From: Bacteroidales bacterium UBA6360
GTDB taxonomy: Bacteria; Bacteroidota; Bacteroidia; Bacteroidales; UBA932
Reading direction: 5' to 3'
Assembly (NCBI GenBank): GCA_002440085.1
Contig: DJRM01000087.1
Span: 1 to 18,824, forward strand
Length of the DNA stretch: 18,824 nucleotides
Shown here: in pieces, positions 1-7,639 of the stretch
Layout of the letters: the number at the start of each line of letters is the position of its first letter
Numbering within the stretch: position 1 is the first letter of the stretch
Position numbers and translations under genes: made by a program
Notes under the pieces: model-generated
What the model was told of the DNA's origin: nothing
Database searches by the model: none
What the model saw: the letters and a program-made list of their open reading frames with translations, nothing else

Positions 1-408
1 CATGTGCACCTCGTCGATGATAAACACCTTGTACTTGCCCACCTGTGGTGGGATGAGTGTCTGCTCCATCAGTGTCTTGATGTTTTCCACCGAGTTGTTG
101 CTGGCGGCGTCAAGCTCAAAGATGTTCATCGATCGGCCTTCGTTGAAAGCCTTGCAGTTTTCGCACTCGTTGCATGCCTCTCCATCGGCCGAGGGCGACG
201 AGCAGTTGATGGCCTTGGCAAAGATGCGGGCGCAAGTGGTCTTGCCCACACCTCTAGGACCGCAGAAAAGGTAGGCGTGCGCGAGCTGCCCGCGAAGAAT
301 CGAGTTCTTGAGCGTCCGCGCGATGTTGTCCTGCCCGATGAGCGTTCCGAAATTCTCCGGCCTGTACTTCCGCGCCGAGACGATATACTGTTTGTCCTGT
401 TGTTCCAT
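1..408 (-). CDS. dnaX: DNA polymerase III gamma/tau subunit, N-terminal part (partial)
   Basis: Reading the minus strand from the ATG at 408 gives 136 codons that run off the left edge of the window without a stop. The protein is the start of the DnaX clamp-loader ATPase, which loads the sliding clamp at replication forks in the cytoplasm. Visible signatures: the family N-terminus with the ARKYRP and GQ motifs (residues 12-26), a Walker A motif GPRGVGKT at residues 50-57, the four zinc-binding cysteines C69, C79, C82 and C85, the ELDAASNN motif (about 98-105), and the Walker B DEVH beginning at D132. The start fits the family N-terminus and lies 44 nt downstream of a TAnnTTTG box. The C-terminal part, and so any tau extension or frameshift site, is outside the window. 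Confidence 0.96.
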   Translation of the reverse strand, partial: MEQQDKQYIVSARKYRPENFGTLIGQDNIARTLKNSILRGQLAHAYLFCGPRGVGKTTCARIFAKAINCSSPSADGEACNECENCKAFNEGRSMNIFELDAASNNSVENIKTLMEQTLIPPQVGKYKVFIIDEVHM

Positions 409-451
409 CACTTCCGGTTTTCAAAGAAATTCTTTTCAGATTTCCAACCTA

Positions 452-459
452 CAAAGATA
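452..459 (-). promoter_or_regulatory. Candidate dnaX promoter -7 box
   Basis: The minus strand reads TATCTTTG here, an exact match to the Bacteroidetes -7 consensus TAnnTTTG, 44 nt upstream of the dnaX ATG. No good TTTG -33 element is seen at the usual spacing, so this rests on the -7 box and its position. Confidence 0.4.
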
Positions 460-579
460 CATTTTTTCTCGGAAACATCCTTTCGGCTATTTGAACTGCC
501 GAGGTTTTCTCGGTAGTTCGGCGGTGCCGGATAGAAAATTCTGCACAATTATTGCTGATGAGGGGGATATAAATTCGTG

Positions 580-660
580 CGCGTCATATTCCCGTGTGAC
601 GTCGCTTCGTTTTGTGAATATATGATGCATAGACATGATATATGATATGACGCGACATAT
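580..660. repeat. Operator-like repeated motif CGCGtCATAT in the dnaX / secreted-protein intergenic region
   Basis: The gene-free stretch 409-693 separates divergent genes. Within it CGCGTCATAT occurs at 580-589, its exact reverse complement ATATGACGCG at 645-654, and a one-mismatch copy CGCGACATAT at 651-660. The last two overlap and form a near-palindrome ATATG-A-CGCG-A-CATAT at 645-660. The surrounding DNA is AT-rich and also repeats short atatgat and gacatat words. The arrangement, 34 nt upstream of the ATG at 694, would suit a DNA-binding regulator of the secreted-protein gene. Function is inference; no regulator is visible nearby. Confidence 0.4.
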
Positions 661-693
661 TGACATATATTGAAAATTTATGGAGGAAAGAAT

Positions 694-1572
694 ATGAGAA
701 CAAGAAGGATTGTTGCGACGTTGGCGGCTCTCGCGACGGCGGTGCTGATGTCGATGGGTCTTGCGCCCGAGGCTTGTGCCCAGGCTCAGATTAACACGAA
801 AAAGATGAAAATCGGAGATTTTCCGGAGAAGATAATGAAAGTCGTCCTTACCGGCAACCCGATGATTGACAGCGTGCTGCAGGACGAGATAAGCTCAGGT
901 TGGAGAATTTCCCCGTATGAGTTCTGCACCGTGGAGGACTTCGAGGCGAACAAAGGCAATTCCGAATTCTATTTCATGCTGCTGAGCAAGGCCCAGTTCA
1001 AGAAAGAGGACGCGCCGGGAATCGAATTCCTGACTGTGGTCAAGGGAGGAAAGGGCGCGGACAAGGGAATCGACGAGATGCTTGAGGCCTGCACATTCCC
1101 CGTGAGGGCGGCGCAGATGCCGAGCGGGCGTGAGTTCGACTTCCTGCCGTATATCATCGGGGCGATGCAGGGATACATCCAGAAGTCCATGACAGACGAC
1201 CGCGTCGGCTACGCAGGGCTCGGCAAATACGCCGCCGGGCTCGGAGGAACCGCAGGAAAGAAGGTCGTGTTCGCGAGCGGAGACGTGTCAAAGAATCTGC
1301 CTGAGACAGTGAAAGAAAAGGCTCTTGCCGCCGGCATCGAGATTGTCGATGACGACGAGGCGGACGAGCTGCTCGGTACGGGAGACATGAACTGCATCGT
1401 TTCCTACACCGTGGCTCCGAGCAATCCGGAGTTCGGCTCGTACTGCTACAAGATGCTCTTCGGAGCCGGCGACCACAAGCTCTACTATTTCAGGAAGCAG
1501 AGCGTCGGCCGTGACGGAGACTGCGGATTCATAGCGTCGGAGTTCAACAAGCTCGCGGCTGTAAGAAGATAG
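694..1572 (+). CDS. Secreted protein of unknown function
   Basis: Encodes 292 residues. The ATG at 694 is preceded by GGAGG (682-686) at 7 nt, a clear ribosome binding site, and is preferred over the in-frame TTG at 670. Residues 1 to about 32 form a classical signal peptide (two arginine clusters, an Ala/Leu/Val core, then an ACAQA cleavage-like end), so the protein is probably periplasmic or exported. There is no lipobox and no later membrane span. The mature part is mixed alpha/beta with short charged and glycine-rich stretches and several scattered cysteines. I do not recognise a domain. It stands alone between dnaX (divergent) and the M16 peptidase 84 nt downstream. Repeats upstream suggest specific transcriptional control. 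Confidence 0.85.
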   Translation: MRTRRIVATLAALATAVLMSMGLAPEACAQAQINTKKMKIGDFPEKIMKVVLTGNPMIDSVLQDEISSGWRISPYEFCTVEDFEANKGNSEFYFMLLSKAQFKKEDAPGIEFLTVVKGGKGADKGIDEMLEACTFPVRAAQMPSGREFDFLPYIIGAMQGYIQKSMTDDRVGYAGLGKYAAGLGGTAGKKVVFASGDVSKNLPETVKEKALAAGIEIVDDDEADELLGTGDMNCIVSYTVAPSNPEFGSYCYKMLFGAGDHKLYYFRKQSVGRDGDCGFIASEFNKLAAVRR

Positions 1573-1656
1573 TGCCGCAAGTGCGCCGGGTCTTGGAGTT
1601 CGATAAATATTCGCAATAAACTTGAGTCAGCAAAACAACGGGGGAATTGACAGGGA

Positions 1657-3033
1657 ATGATAGTTTCAAAGACTGAAAACGGGCTGAGGTATGCGGTGCT
1701 CCGTGAGGGCAAGCGCGTGGCCTGCTGCTCATTGAGCGTGCGATGCGGCACGAGGGAAGAGAATGTGACAGGCTGGGAGAAAAGCGGAGGAGACTTTCAT
1801 TCCGGGACCGCACATTTTGTCGAGCACACACTTTTCAAAGGGACGACGGACAAGAGTTCTTCTGTTATAAATAGTTACCTTGAACGTCTGGGTGGTGAAC
1901 TGAATGCCTACACCACAAAGGAGGAAATTGTCCTGCACGCGACGGTGCTGAAGGAGGACATCGAGAAGGCAGCGGGGCTGCTGATGGAAATGGCAACGCG
2001 GGCGACGTTCCCTGAAAATGAGACTGAGGTTGAGAAGACCGTGGTCATCGACGAGATTGCGGGATACAAGGACTCGCCTGCCGACGACATATATGACCGT
2101 TTCGAAAGTATCCTGTTCGAGGGACATCCGCTCAGCGGGCGTGTGCTCGGAACGCCGTCGTCGGTGAAGAAAATCTCGACGGATGAGCTTCGTAAATATG
2201 TGAGGACGTTCTTTGTACCGGAAAGGATTTCATTTTCCGTTGTCGCCCCGATTCCGGAGGAGGAATCCGCGGCAATGGTCGAAAGGCTTGTCAGAGAATA
2301 TTTTGGAGCAGGAGACAGTGCCGTCTCCAGTTGCTGTGTCGCCGCAAGGCGGAAACCGGATGTCACAAAGGCCGCCGCAAGGCAAGACTCCGCAAATCCG
2401 GAACCGTCCGTCACAGAGGCCGCCGCAGAGCAAGTCTCCGTCACCGGAGAAACCGTCGGCCGAGAAGAATTTTCAGGCAACGTCTTCAGCAAGACCGTAA
2501 ACCGCCACAGCCATCAGGCAAACTGCATCATCGGTGCCACCGCCCCGTCGCTATACCGCGAAAAAGAACGCATTACCGCAGCCCTTTTGGCAAACATCCT
2601 CGGCGGCCCGGCCACCAACTCCATCCTGAACTCTGTCCTGCGCGAAAAAAACGGCTGGGTCTACAGTGTCGAGTGCAACTACAGCCAATATGCCGACACG
2701 GGCATCATGGCCATCTGTTTCGGATGTGACCGCGACCGTCTCGACGACTGCATAAACGTGATCGAGAAGGAGCTCAGCAAACTTCAGGAGACGACTCTCT
2801 CTGAAGACGAGCTGAAAGCAGCCAAGAAACAGTTTGAGGGGCAGCTTGCCATATCCTCCGAAAACAGCGAAAGCCAGGCTCTGTCCATGTGCAAGAGTCT
2901 CAACGCTTTCGGCACAGTCCAGGACGACGATGCCGTGCGCTGCAAAATCGAGGCTGTAACATCCGATGACCTCCGTCAGACAGCCGGTGCCATATTTCGT
3001 TCGGACCGTCTCTCAAGGCTGATATATCTATAG
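1657..3033 (+). CDS. M16 family zinc metallopeptidase (pitrilysin/insulinase type)
   Basis: Encodes 458 residues. The inverted zinc motif HxxEH is seen as HFVEH at residues 53-57, and the third ligand is E133 in VVIDEI, 76 residues after H57, the spacing known for M16 enzymes. The second half carries the LREKNGWVYSV segment, which matches the conserved Arg/Tyr region of the inactive second M16 domain. Single two-domain chains of this size act as M16B peptidases on peptides or damaged proteins. No signal peptide is seen, so a cytoplasmic site is likely. Between the two halves (about residues 225-280) is a low-complexity linker containing a 48-bp tandem duplication. A possible weak promoter (TAAACTTG near 1616) lies upstream, and the Shine-Dalgarno site is poor. 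Confidence 0.93.
   Translation: MIVSKTENGLRYAVLREGKRVACCSLSVRCGTREENVTGWEKSGGDFHSGTAHFVEHTLFKGTTDKSSSVINSYLERLGGELNAYTTKEEIVLHATVLKEDIEKAAGLLMEMATRATFPENETEVEKTVVIDEIAGYKDSPADDIYDRFESILFEGHPLSGRVLGTPSSVKKISTDELRKYVRTFFVPERISFSVVAPIPEEESAAMVERLVREYFGAGDSAVSSCCVAARRKPDVTKAAARQDSANPEPSVTEAAAEQVSVTGETVGREEFSGNVFSKTVNRHSHQANCIIGATAPSLYREKERITAALLANILGGPATNSILNSVLREKNGWVYSVECNYSQYADTGIMAICFGCDRDRLDDCINVIEKELSKLQETTLSEDELKAAKKQFEGQLAISSENSESQALSMCKSLNAFGTVQDDDAVRCKIEAVTSDDLRQTAGAIFRSDRLSRLIYL
2362..2457 (+). repeat. 48-bp (16-codon) tandem duplication in the M16 linker
   Basis: Units begin at 2362 and 2410. The first 31 bases of the units match at 27 positions (gtcaca.aggccgccgca...), and a decayed partial copy lies just upstream at 2341-2361. 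The period is a multiple of three, so the frame is kept. It encodes a Thr/Ala/Glu-rich segment between the two peptidase domains. Confidence 0.7.
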
Positions 3034-3036
3034 CCC

Positions 3037-3051
3037 GAAACCGACGGTTTC
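3037..3051 (+). terminator. Small hairpin after the M16 gene, possible weak terminator
   Basis: GAAACC-GAC-GGTTTC forms a perfect 6-bp stem with a 3-nt loop, 4 nt after the M16 stop codon. Only a short T-containing run follows (ctttg), so termination would be weak. It overlaps the upstream element of the next promoter. Confidence 0.3.
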
Positions 3052-3078
3052 CTTTGTCGAAGAAATTCAGTATCTTTG
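3048..3078 (+). promoter_or_regulatory. Candidate promoter for the acyltransferase-trmH-aroE operon
   Basis: TATCTTTG at 3071-3078 matches the Bacteroidetes -7 consensus TAnnTTTG exactly, and TTTC at 3048-3051 is a 3-of-4 match to the -33 TTTG at a 19-nt spacing. The ATG follows at 3101. Confidence 0.5.
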
Positions 3079-3100
3079 GGGGGATTTAAAATACGAGAAT

Positions 3101-3955
3101 ATGGGAAAAGGGATTGACAATCAGAGATATAAAAATATGAAAACCATGCCGGGGACATATATTCCCGACATAGACATCGAATATCCGGAAGACGAATCGG
3201 ACGCACACATCATGGGGGTCAGATATGACGGGAGACAGGTGGCACTGGACGAGACATTCCCCTACTACGACCATTCGTTCAAGTTCCGCCTCAACCATAC
3301 ACTGAATCGCCTCCTGCTGCGATGTGTCGTGATTTGGGTCAATCGCGTGCGCTACGGGCTGCGTATCGTCGGGAAGGAGAACCTCAGAAAAAACAGTGCT
3401 CTGCTGAAAGACGGGGCGATGACGGTCTGCAACCATGTCTACCGTTGGGATCTCGCCTGCGTACTCGACGCCATAGGCAACAGAAACCTCTGGTTCCCCA
3501 TCTACGGCGACCACATGAGGGGCAAGGACGCATGGTTCATGCGCTACCTCGGCGGCATCCCGATTCCGGAGACAAGAGCCGGCCTGCGCCCGTTCGATGC
3601 CGCCTTTGACGAATACCGCAAGAAGAAAGAATGGCTGCACGTCTTTCCGGAGGCCGCAAGCTGGAAATTCTACACGCCGATTCGCTCATTCAAGAGAGGA
3701 GCGTTCTCGATGGCCTACAAATACAACATCCCGGTCGTCCCGTTCGTCATTTCCTATCGCCCGAGAACCGGAATCTACAAGATTTTCGACAAACCGGAGA
3801 TCCCGCTTCTGACCCTGCACGTCGGAACGCCGATCGTCCCGGACGTGACAAGGCCGCGCAAGAAAGAGACGACAAGGCTGCTTCAGGAAGCACACGCTCA
3901 GATGGTCGCGATGGCAGGAATTATCGACAATCCGTGGCCGGCGGAAGCGAAATAG
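3101..3955 (+). CDS. 1-acyl-sn-glycerol-3-phosphate acyltransferase-like protein (PlsC superfamily)
   Basis: Encodes 284 residues. The four acyltransferase blocks are visible: HX4D as HVYRWD at residues 112-117 (catalytic His and Asp), GGIPIPE at 151-157, FPEAASW at 182-188 (in place of the usual FPEGTRS), and VPFV at 213-216. The family transfers acyl chains to lysophospholipids or related acceptors at the inner face of the membrane. The only hydrophobic stretch is around residues 69-82, a possible membrane anchor. About 90 residues precede the catalytic core and are not recognised. The ATG at 3101 is chosen because of the promoter just upstream; in-frame ATGs at 3137 and 3146 cannot be excluded. 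It is followed after 11 nt by the RNA methyltransferase. The exact substrate is not known. Confidence 0.88.
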   Translation: MGKGIDNQRYKNMKTMPGTYIPDIDIEYPEDESDAHIMGVRYDGRQVALDETFPYYDHSFKFRLNHTLNRLLLRCVVIWVNRVRYGLRIVGKENLRKNSALLKDGAMTVCNHVYRWDLACVLDAIGNRNLWFPIYGDHMRGKDAWFMRYLGGIPIPETRAGLRPFDAAFDEYRKKKEWLHVFPEAASWKFYTPIRSFKRGAFSMAYKYNIPVVPFVISYRPRTGIYKIFDKPEIPLLTLHVGTPIVPDVTRPRKKETTRLLQEAHAQMVAMAGIIDNPWPAEAK

Positions 3956-3966
3956 TTGCGGACGAG

Positions 3967-4941
3967 ATGAGAATAGAAACGATAACATCAGCCCAGAACG
4001 GGAAAATAAAGACGCTGCTCTCGCTCATGGAAAAGTCCAGAGTCAGAAGCGAGGCGGGGCTTTTCGTCGTCGAAGGGCAGCGGGAACTCGGGCATTGTCT
4101 TGATGCGGGCTTAATTCCGGAGACACTTTTTGTCTGCGGCGAGGTCATGGCGCGGCGGGCTGCGGCAAATTCAGACGGCGCTGGTGGTGACAGCCTCGCG
4201 ACAGGAAATTCCCGCACCGGGGCCAATGCCGGTCATATTGTCGCGAACATAGAGGGAAAGGACGGGCTTGAGGCGTTGGTGGCAAAGGCGGAAGCGCTCA
4301 ACCCCCGTCTCACGCTTGTGCAGATTCCGGCGTTCCTTTACGAAAAAGTTGCCTATCGGGGCTCGACTGAGGGCATCATCGCCGAAGTCCGCTGCGTGCC
4401 GCGAAGACTCGAAGACCTTCATCTCGGGGAGAGTCCGCTTGTGGTTGTGCTCGAGTCCGTCGAGAAACCGGGCAACTTGGGCGCTGTCCTGCGCAGCGCG
4501 GATGCCGCAGGAGCCGACGCGGTGATTGTCTGCGACCCGCTCACCGACATCTGGAATCCGAATCTGCTCCGTTCCAGCGTGGGGGCGATCTTCTCCGTAC
4601 AGGTCGCGGTCTGCACGTCGTCGGAGGCGATGGCATTTCTGAAAGAACGAGGCATCCGCATACTCACAGCCCAACTCCAGGACTCGGAATGGTACTATGA
4701 CGCGGACATGAGGTCGGCGACAGCGCTCGTCATGGGCACGGAATCAACGGGGCTGACACAAGCCTGGCGCGACGCCGCGGACGCGCACATAAAGATTCCG
4801 ATGCTCGGCCGGCTCGACTCCCTCAATGTCTCAGCCAGCACCGCCGTTCTGCTCTACGAGGCTGTCCGCCAAAGGAAATCCGCATTTCCGGACACCGGAC
4901 GGCCTGCCGGAAAGCGGATTCTGTCTTCCGGAAAAATTTGA
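3967..4941 (+). CDS. SpoU/TrmH-family RNA 2'-O-methyltransferase
   Basis: Encodes 324 residues from the ATG at 3967. The N-terminal part (about 1-145) resembles the substrate-binding domain seen in SpoU enzymes. The C-terminal SPOUT knot domain has all three motifs: NLGAVLR (residues 170-176), LVMGTESTGL (254-263), and IPMLGRLDSLNVSAS (277-291) with the conserved N287. The family methylates the 2'-OH of a tRNA or rRNA ribose using S-adenosylmethionine; which nucleotide is modified cannot be read from sequence. Residues about 65-92 are a Ser/Gly/Ala/Asn-rich insertion that looks like a flexible loop. An in-frame open stretch extends upstream to 3631 but overlaps the acyltransferase gene, so the later ATG is used. 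It lies 11 nt after the acyltransferase and 22 nt before aroE. Confidence 0.93.
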   Translation: MRIETITSAQNGKIKTLLSLMEKSRVRSEAGLFVVEGQRELGHCLDAGLIPETLFVCGEVMARRAAANSDGAGGDSLATGNSRTGANAGHIVANIEGKDGLEALVAKAEALNPRLTLVQIPAFLYEKVAYRGSTEGIIAEVRCVPRRLEDLHLGESPLVVVLESVEKPGNLGAVLRSADAAGADAVIVCDPLTDIWNPNLLRSSVGAIFSVQVAVCTSSEAMAFLKERGIRILTAQLQDSEWYYDADMRSATALVMGTESTGLTQAWRDAADAHIKIPMLGRLDSLNVSASTAVLLYEAVRQRKSAFPDTGRPAGKRILSSGKI

Positions 4942-4963
4942 GAGCCCATTAAGCACACAAGAC

Positions 4964-5842
4964 ATGTCCAGATTCGGTCTCATTGGCTTTCCGATAGCCC
5001 ATTCTCTCAGCCCGCGACTGTTCAAGGCGGCCTACGGCGGACGTTTCCGCTACGACCTTATCGAATCAGAGGATTTCGACACGGCTTTCCGCGTATTCAT
5101 GAAATCATACGACGCCGTCAATGTCACAGCCCCGTTCAAGGAGCAGGCATTCGACAAGGCGAAATTCCGCAGTCCCGAATCCGAACTCATAGGAGCCGCC
5201 AACATCCTCGTCAAGACTCCGAGAGGACTCAGCTGCTTCAATTCCGACTGCACGGCGGTAAGGGCGCTGATAGAAGGTTTCAACGCACAGGCTCCGGAAA
5301 GCGGGCAGATTCACAGCGTCCTCGTGGTCGGCTGCGGAGGCGCGGGCAAGGCGGCCGCCACAGCGGCATTCTCTCTCGGACTTGAGGTAACGCTGATGAA
5401 CCGCAGCATTGCCAGAGCACTCGCCTTTGCGCAGCACCTCACCGCAGCGGCACCGGCAGCGCTCCGGAGTCGCCAGGGCGCATTCAAAAGTCTCCGGCCG
5501 GGCTCGGTTTTCACGCTCCCGATTGACAGGTTTCCGTCCGCGCTTCTGCAGCACGACGCCGTGATATACACCCTCCCGACAGCACTTGACGCGCCTCCGT
5601 TCACCACGGCAATCGCAGACTCGCCCGAGCCTCCGCGCCTGAAGCTGCTGCTCGAAGCGAACTACCGCGCCCCGGCATTCTCACCGGAAGTCATCGCGCG
5701 CCTTCCACAACTCGTGAGACATATTCCCGGGGAACAATGGCTTCTGCAGCAGGCGCTCACAGGCTATGGGCTTATGACCGGCATAAATCCTGACTCGCAG
5801 GCACTTGAGGCTTCAGTCAGTCAAACATCACAAGCATTCTGA
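4964..5842 (+). CDS. aroE: Shikimate dehydrogenase
   Basis: Encodes 292 residues. It reduces 3-dehydroshikimate to shikimate with NADPH in the pathway to aromatic amino acids (cytoplasm). Visible signatures: the shikimate-binding SLSP motif at residues 14-17 (in FPIAHSLSP), the catalytic lysine K59 in NVTAPFK, the catalytic-pair aspartate D95 in NSD (family usually NTD), the nucleotide-binding loop GCGGAGKA (123-130), the NADP-type NRS motif near 145, and the QQALTGYGLMTG end helix (about 264-275). The ATG at 4964 gives the normal family N-terminus; upstream in-frame codons from 4826 overlap the methyltransferase and are not expected to be used. Likely the last gene of the operon begun by the acyltransferase. 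The protein ends in a Ser/Gln-rich tail with no clear role. Confidence 0.95.
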   Translation: MSRFGLIGFPIAHSLSPRLFKAAYGGRFRYDLIESEDFDTAFRVFMKSYDAVNVTAPFKEQAFDKAKFRSPESELIGAANILVKTPRGLSCFNSDCTAVRALIEGFNAQAPESGQIHSVLVVGCGGAGKAAATAAFSLGLEVTLMNRSIARALAFAQHLTAAAPAALRSRQGAFKSLRPGSVFTLPIDRFPSALLQHDAVIYTLPTALDAPPFTTAIADSPEPPRLKLLLEANYRAPAFSPEVIARLPQLVRHIPGEQWLLQQALTGYGLMTGINPDSQALEASVSQTSQAF

Positions 5843-5919
5843 CCCGGGACGTTGCGTGGAACGGTTATTGAATTTTATTATAAGGGTTGCAAAATTTAAA
5901 ACACGAAAAAGACATCACC

Positions 5920-7545
5920 ATGAAACATATCGCGAAAAAAATCATTCTATCCGTCACTGCTGTGGCATTTCTTTTGGGGACAGGCATCGTATTGAGCGGA
6001 CAGAGCCGCGGCTTCAAGCTCGGACAATGGACGGAAATCCACAATTCGGTGGTACGTCAGCTCAGCCAGACCTACGTCGACACGCTCGACGTCGACCGCA
6101 TAATGAAAGCGGGAATAGACGCCATGCTCGCGGAACTCGACCCGTACACCGTTTATGTGCCGGAGGAGGAGAATGAGGACTTCCAGATGATGATTTCCAA
6201 GACCTACGGCGGAATCGGTGCGATAATCTACAAGAAAAAGGGAGAATATGTCGTCATCAACGAGCCTTACGAGGGTTCACCGGCAGTGAAATACGGACTT
6301 CAGTGCGGAGACGAGATTATGGAAATCAACGGCGAGGACACGCGTGCGCTCGAAAGTGCCGAGGCTTCGGAGAAGATGAAGGGGAAGCCTGGAACGAGCG
6401 TGAAGTTCAAGGTAAGGAAGGTGCGCAGCGGGGAAATCAGGGACATGGAAATCGTTCGCGAGAGGATTCACCTGCCGGATGTCGAGTACTATGGAATGCT
6501 CAATGACAGAGATGGTTATATTCTCCAGAGCGGATTCACGGAGAACGTCTCCTCTGAAATCAGGGCCGCATATTTCAAACTCAAGGAGCAAGGTATGCAG
6601 CGCCTGATTCTCGACCTTCGGGGAAACGGCGGCGGATTGATGTCGGAAGCCATCAACATCGTAAGCCTGTTCGTGCCGAAAGGCTCTCTCGTCGTAAGTT
6701 CAAAGGGAAAGACCGAGGACACGAAAGAGTACCGCACGACAACGGAGCCTGTGGACACGGAGATTCCGATTGTTGTCCTCATTGACTCCGGCTCGGCATC
6801 ATCCTCAGAGATTGTCACCGGGGCACTTCAGGATCTTGACCGCGCCACCATAATGGGACGCCGCAGCTTCGGAAAGGGCCTCGTGCAGTCCATCCGTCCT
6901 GTTGCCTACAACGGCCAGCTAAAAGTGACGACCGCGAAATACTACACCCCGTCAGGCCGCTGCGTGCAGGCCATAGACTACAGCCATCGCAACGAAGACG
7001 GCAGCGTCGGGCAGATTCCGGACTCGCTAACCCATGAGTTCAGGACGGCAAAGGGACGAATTGTCCGCGACGGCGGCGGAATCACCCCGGACATCGAACT
7101 CACGGCCCCAAGTTATAGCCGCCTGGTATATTCCCTCGTTCTGTACGGCGTCATCGACCGCTATGCCCTTGAGTTCGTGAAGACCCACGACAGCATCCCG
7201 GCACCGGATGATTTCCACTTAAGCGATGCTGAATTCGACGATTTCGTGAATTTCGCGAAGACTCAGGAGTTCGACTACCGCAGCAGCGCGAAGACGATGT
7301 TCGACCAGATGAAGAAGGAACTCGAAAAGGACGGTCTTTCAGACGGAATCTCGGAGCAGCTCGCCGCCATAGACAAGGTTCTCGAAATGGACAAAGAGCA
7401 GTTCATCCGCCTCAAGAAAGACGAGATTATCCAGTTCATCGAGGAGGAACTCGCCGTCCGCTACTTCTACCAGAAAGCCGGCGTCAAGCTCCGTCTCCGC
7501 TACGACACCCAGCTCCAAGAAGCCCTCACGGCCAAGGTCTCATAA
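5920..7545 (+). CDS. S41 family C-terminal processing peptidase (CtpA/Tsp-like)
   Basis: Encodes 541 residues. An N-terminal hydrophobic segment (about 7-26) acts as a signal peptide or membrane anchor, placing the enzyme in the periplasm. A PDZ domain spans roughly 92-175 (TYGGIGA..., GDEIMEING). The S41 catalytic core follows with LDLRGNGGG (231-239), the nucleophile region SGSASSSE (290-297, probable serine S294) and the general base K319 in RRSFGKG, 25 residues later as in known Ctp enzymes. The C-terminal 140 residues are mostly helical and charged, as in Bacteroidetes homologues. The ATG at 5920 has no strong Shine-Dalgarno site; a possible TTG at 5887 is less likely. Substrates are probably C-termini of periplasmic proteins. 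The gene stands 77 nt after aroE. Confidence 0.94.
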   Translation: MKHIAKKIILSVTAVAFLLGTGIVLSGQSRGFKLGQWTEIHNSVVRQLSQTYVDTLDVDRIMKAGIDAMLAELDPYTVYVPEEENEDFQMMISKTYGGIGAIIYKKKGEYVVINEPYEGSPAVKYGLQCGDEIMEINGEDTRALESAEASEKMKGKPGTSVKFKVRKVRSGEIRDMEIVRERIHLPDVEYYGMLNDRDGYILQSGFTENVSSEIRAAYFKLKEQGMQRLILDLRGNGGGLMSEAINIVSLFVPKGSLVVSSKGKTEDTKEYRTTTEPVDTEIPIVVLIDSGSASSSEIVTGALQDLDRATIMGRRSFGKGLVQSIRPVAYNGQLKVTTAKYYTPSGRCVQAIDYSHRNEDGSVGQIPDSLTHEFRTAKGRIVRDGGGITPDIELTAPSYSRLVYSLVLYGVIDRYALEFVKTHDSIPAPDDFHLSDAEFDDFVNFAKTQEFDYRSSAKTMFDQMKKELEKDGLSDGISEQLAAIDKVLEMDKEQFIRLKKDEIIQFIEEELAVRYFYQKAGVKLRLRYDTQLQEALTAKVS

Positions 7546-7561
7546 GGGCGGAAACACACCA

Positions 7562-7639
7562 ATTCCGACGAATATATGGTCGAAAACAACATAAATTCTG
7601 ACGAATCGCAACGACAAACTTACACTTATTCGGACGAAT
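7562..7639 (+). repeat. Three ATTCnGACGAAT motifs spaced exactly 33 bp
   Basis: ATTCCGACGAAT (7562-7573), ATTCTGACGAAT (7595-7606) and ATTCGGACGAAT (7628-7639) differ only at the fifth base and are spaced 33 bp apart. The outer bases ATTC/GAAT are self-complementary. In the frame of the following open reading frame they encode a repeated (N/Y)SDE(Y/S). They begin 17 nt after the S41 stop codon and straddle the start of the broken ATPase. Confidence 0.75.

Noticed and set aside
4..516. Plus-strand open frames of 170 and 90 codons over the left end
   Set aside because: They are the antisense of dnaX, whose motifs are unambiguous.
3631..3966. Upstream extension of the RNA methyltransferase reading frame
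   Set aside because: It overlaps the acyltransferase in another frame and the resulting residues are not protein-like; the ATG at 3967 gives the family N-terminus.
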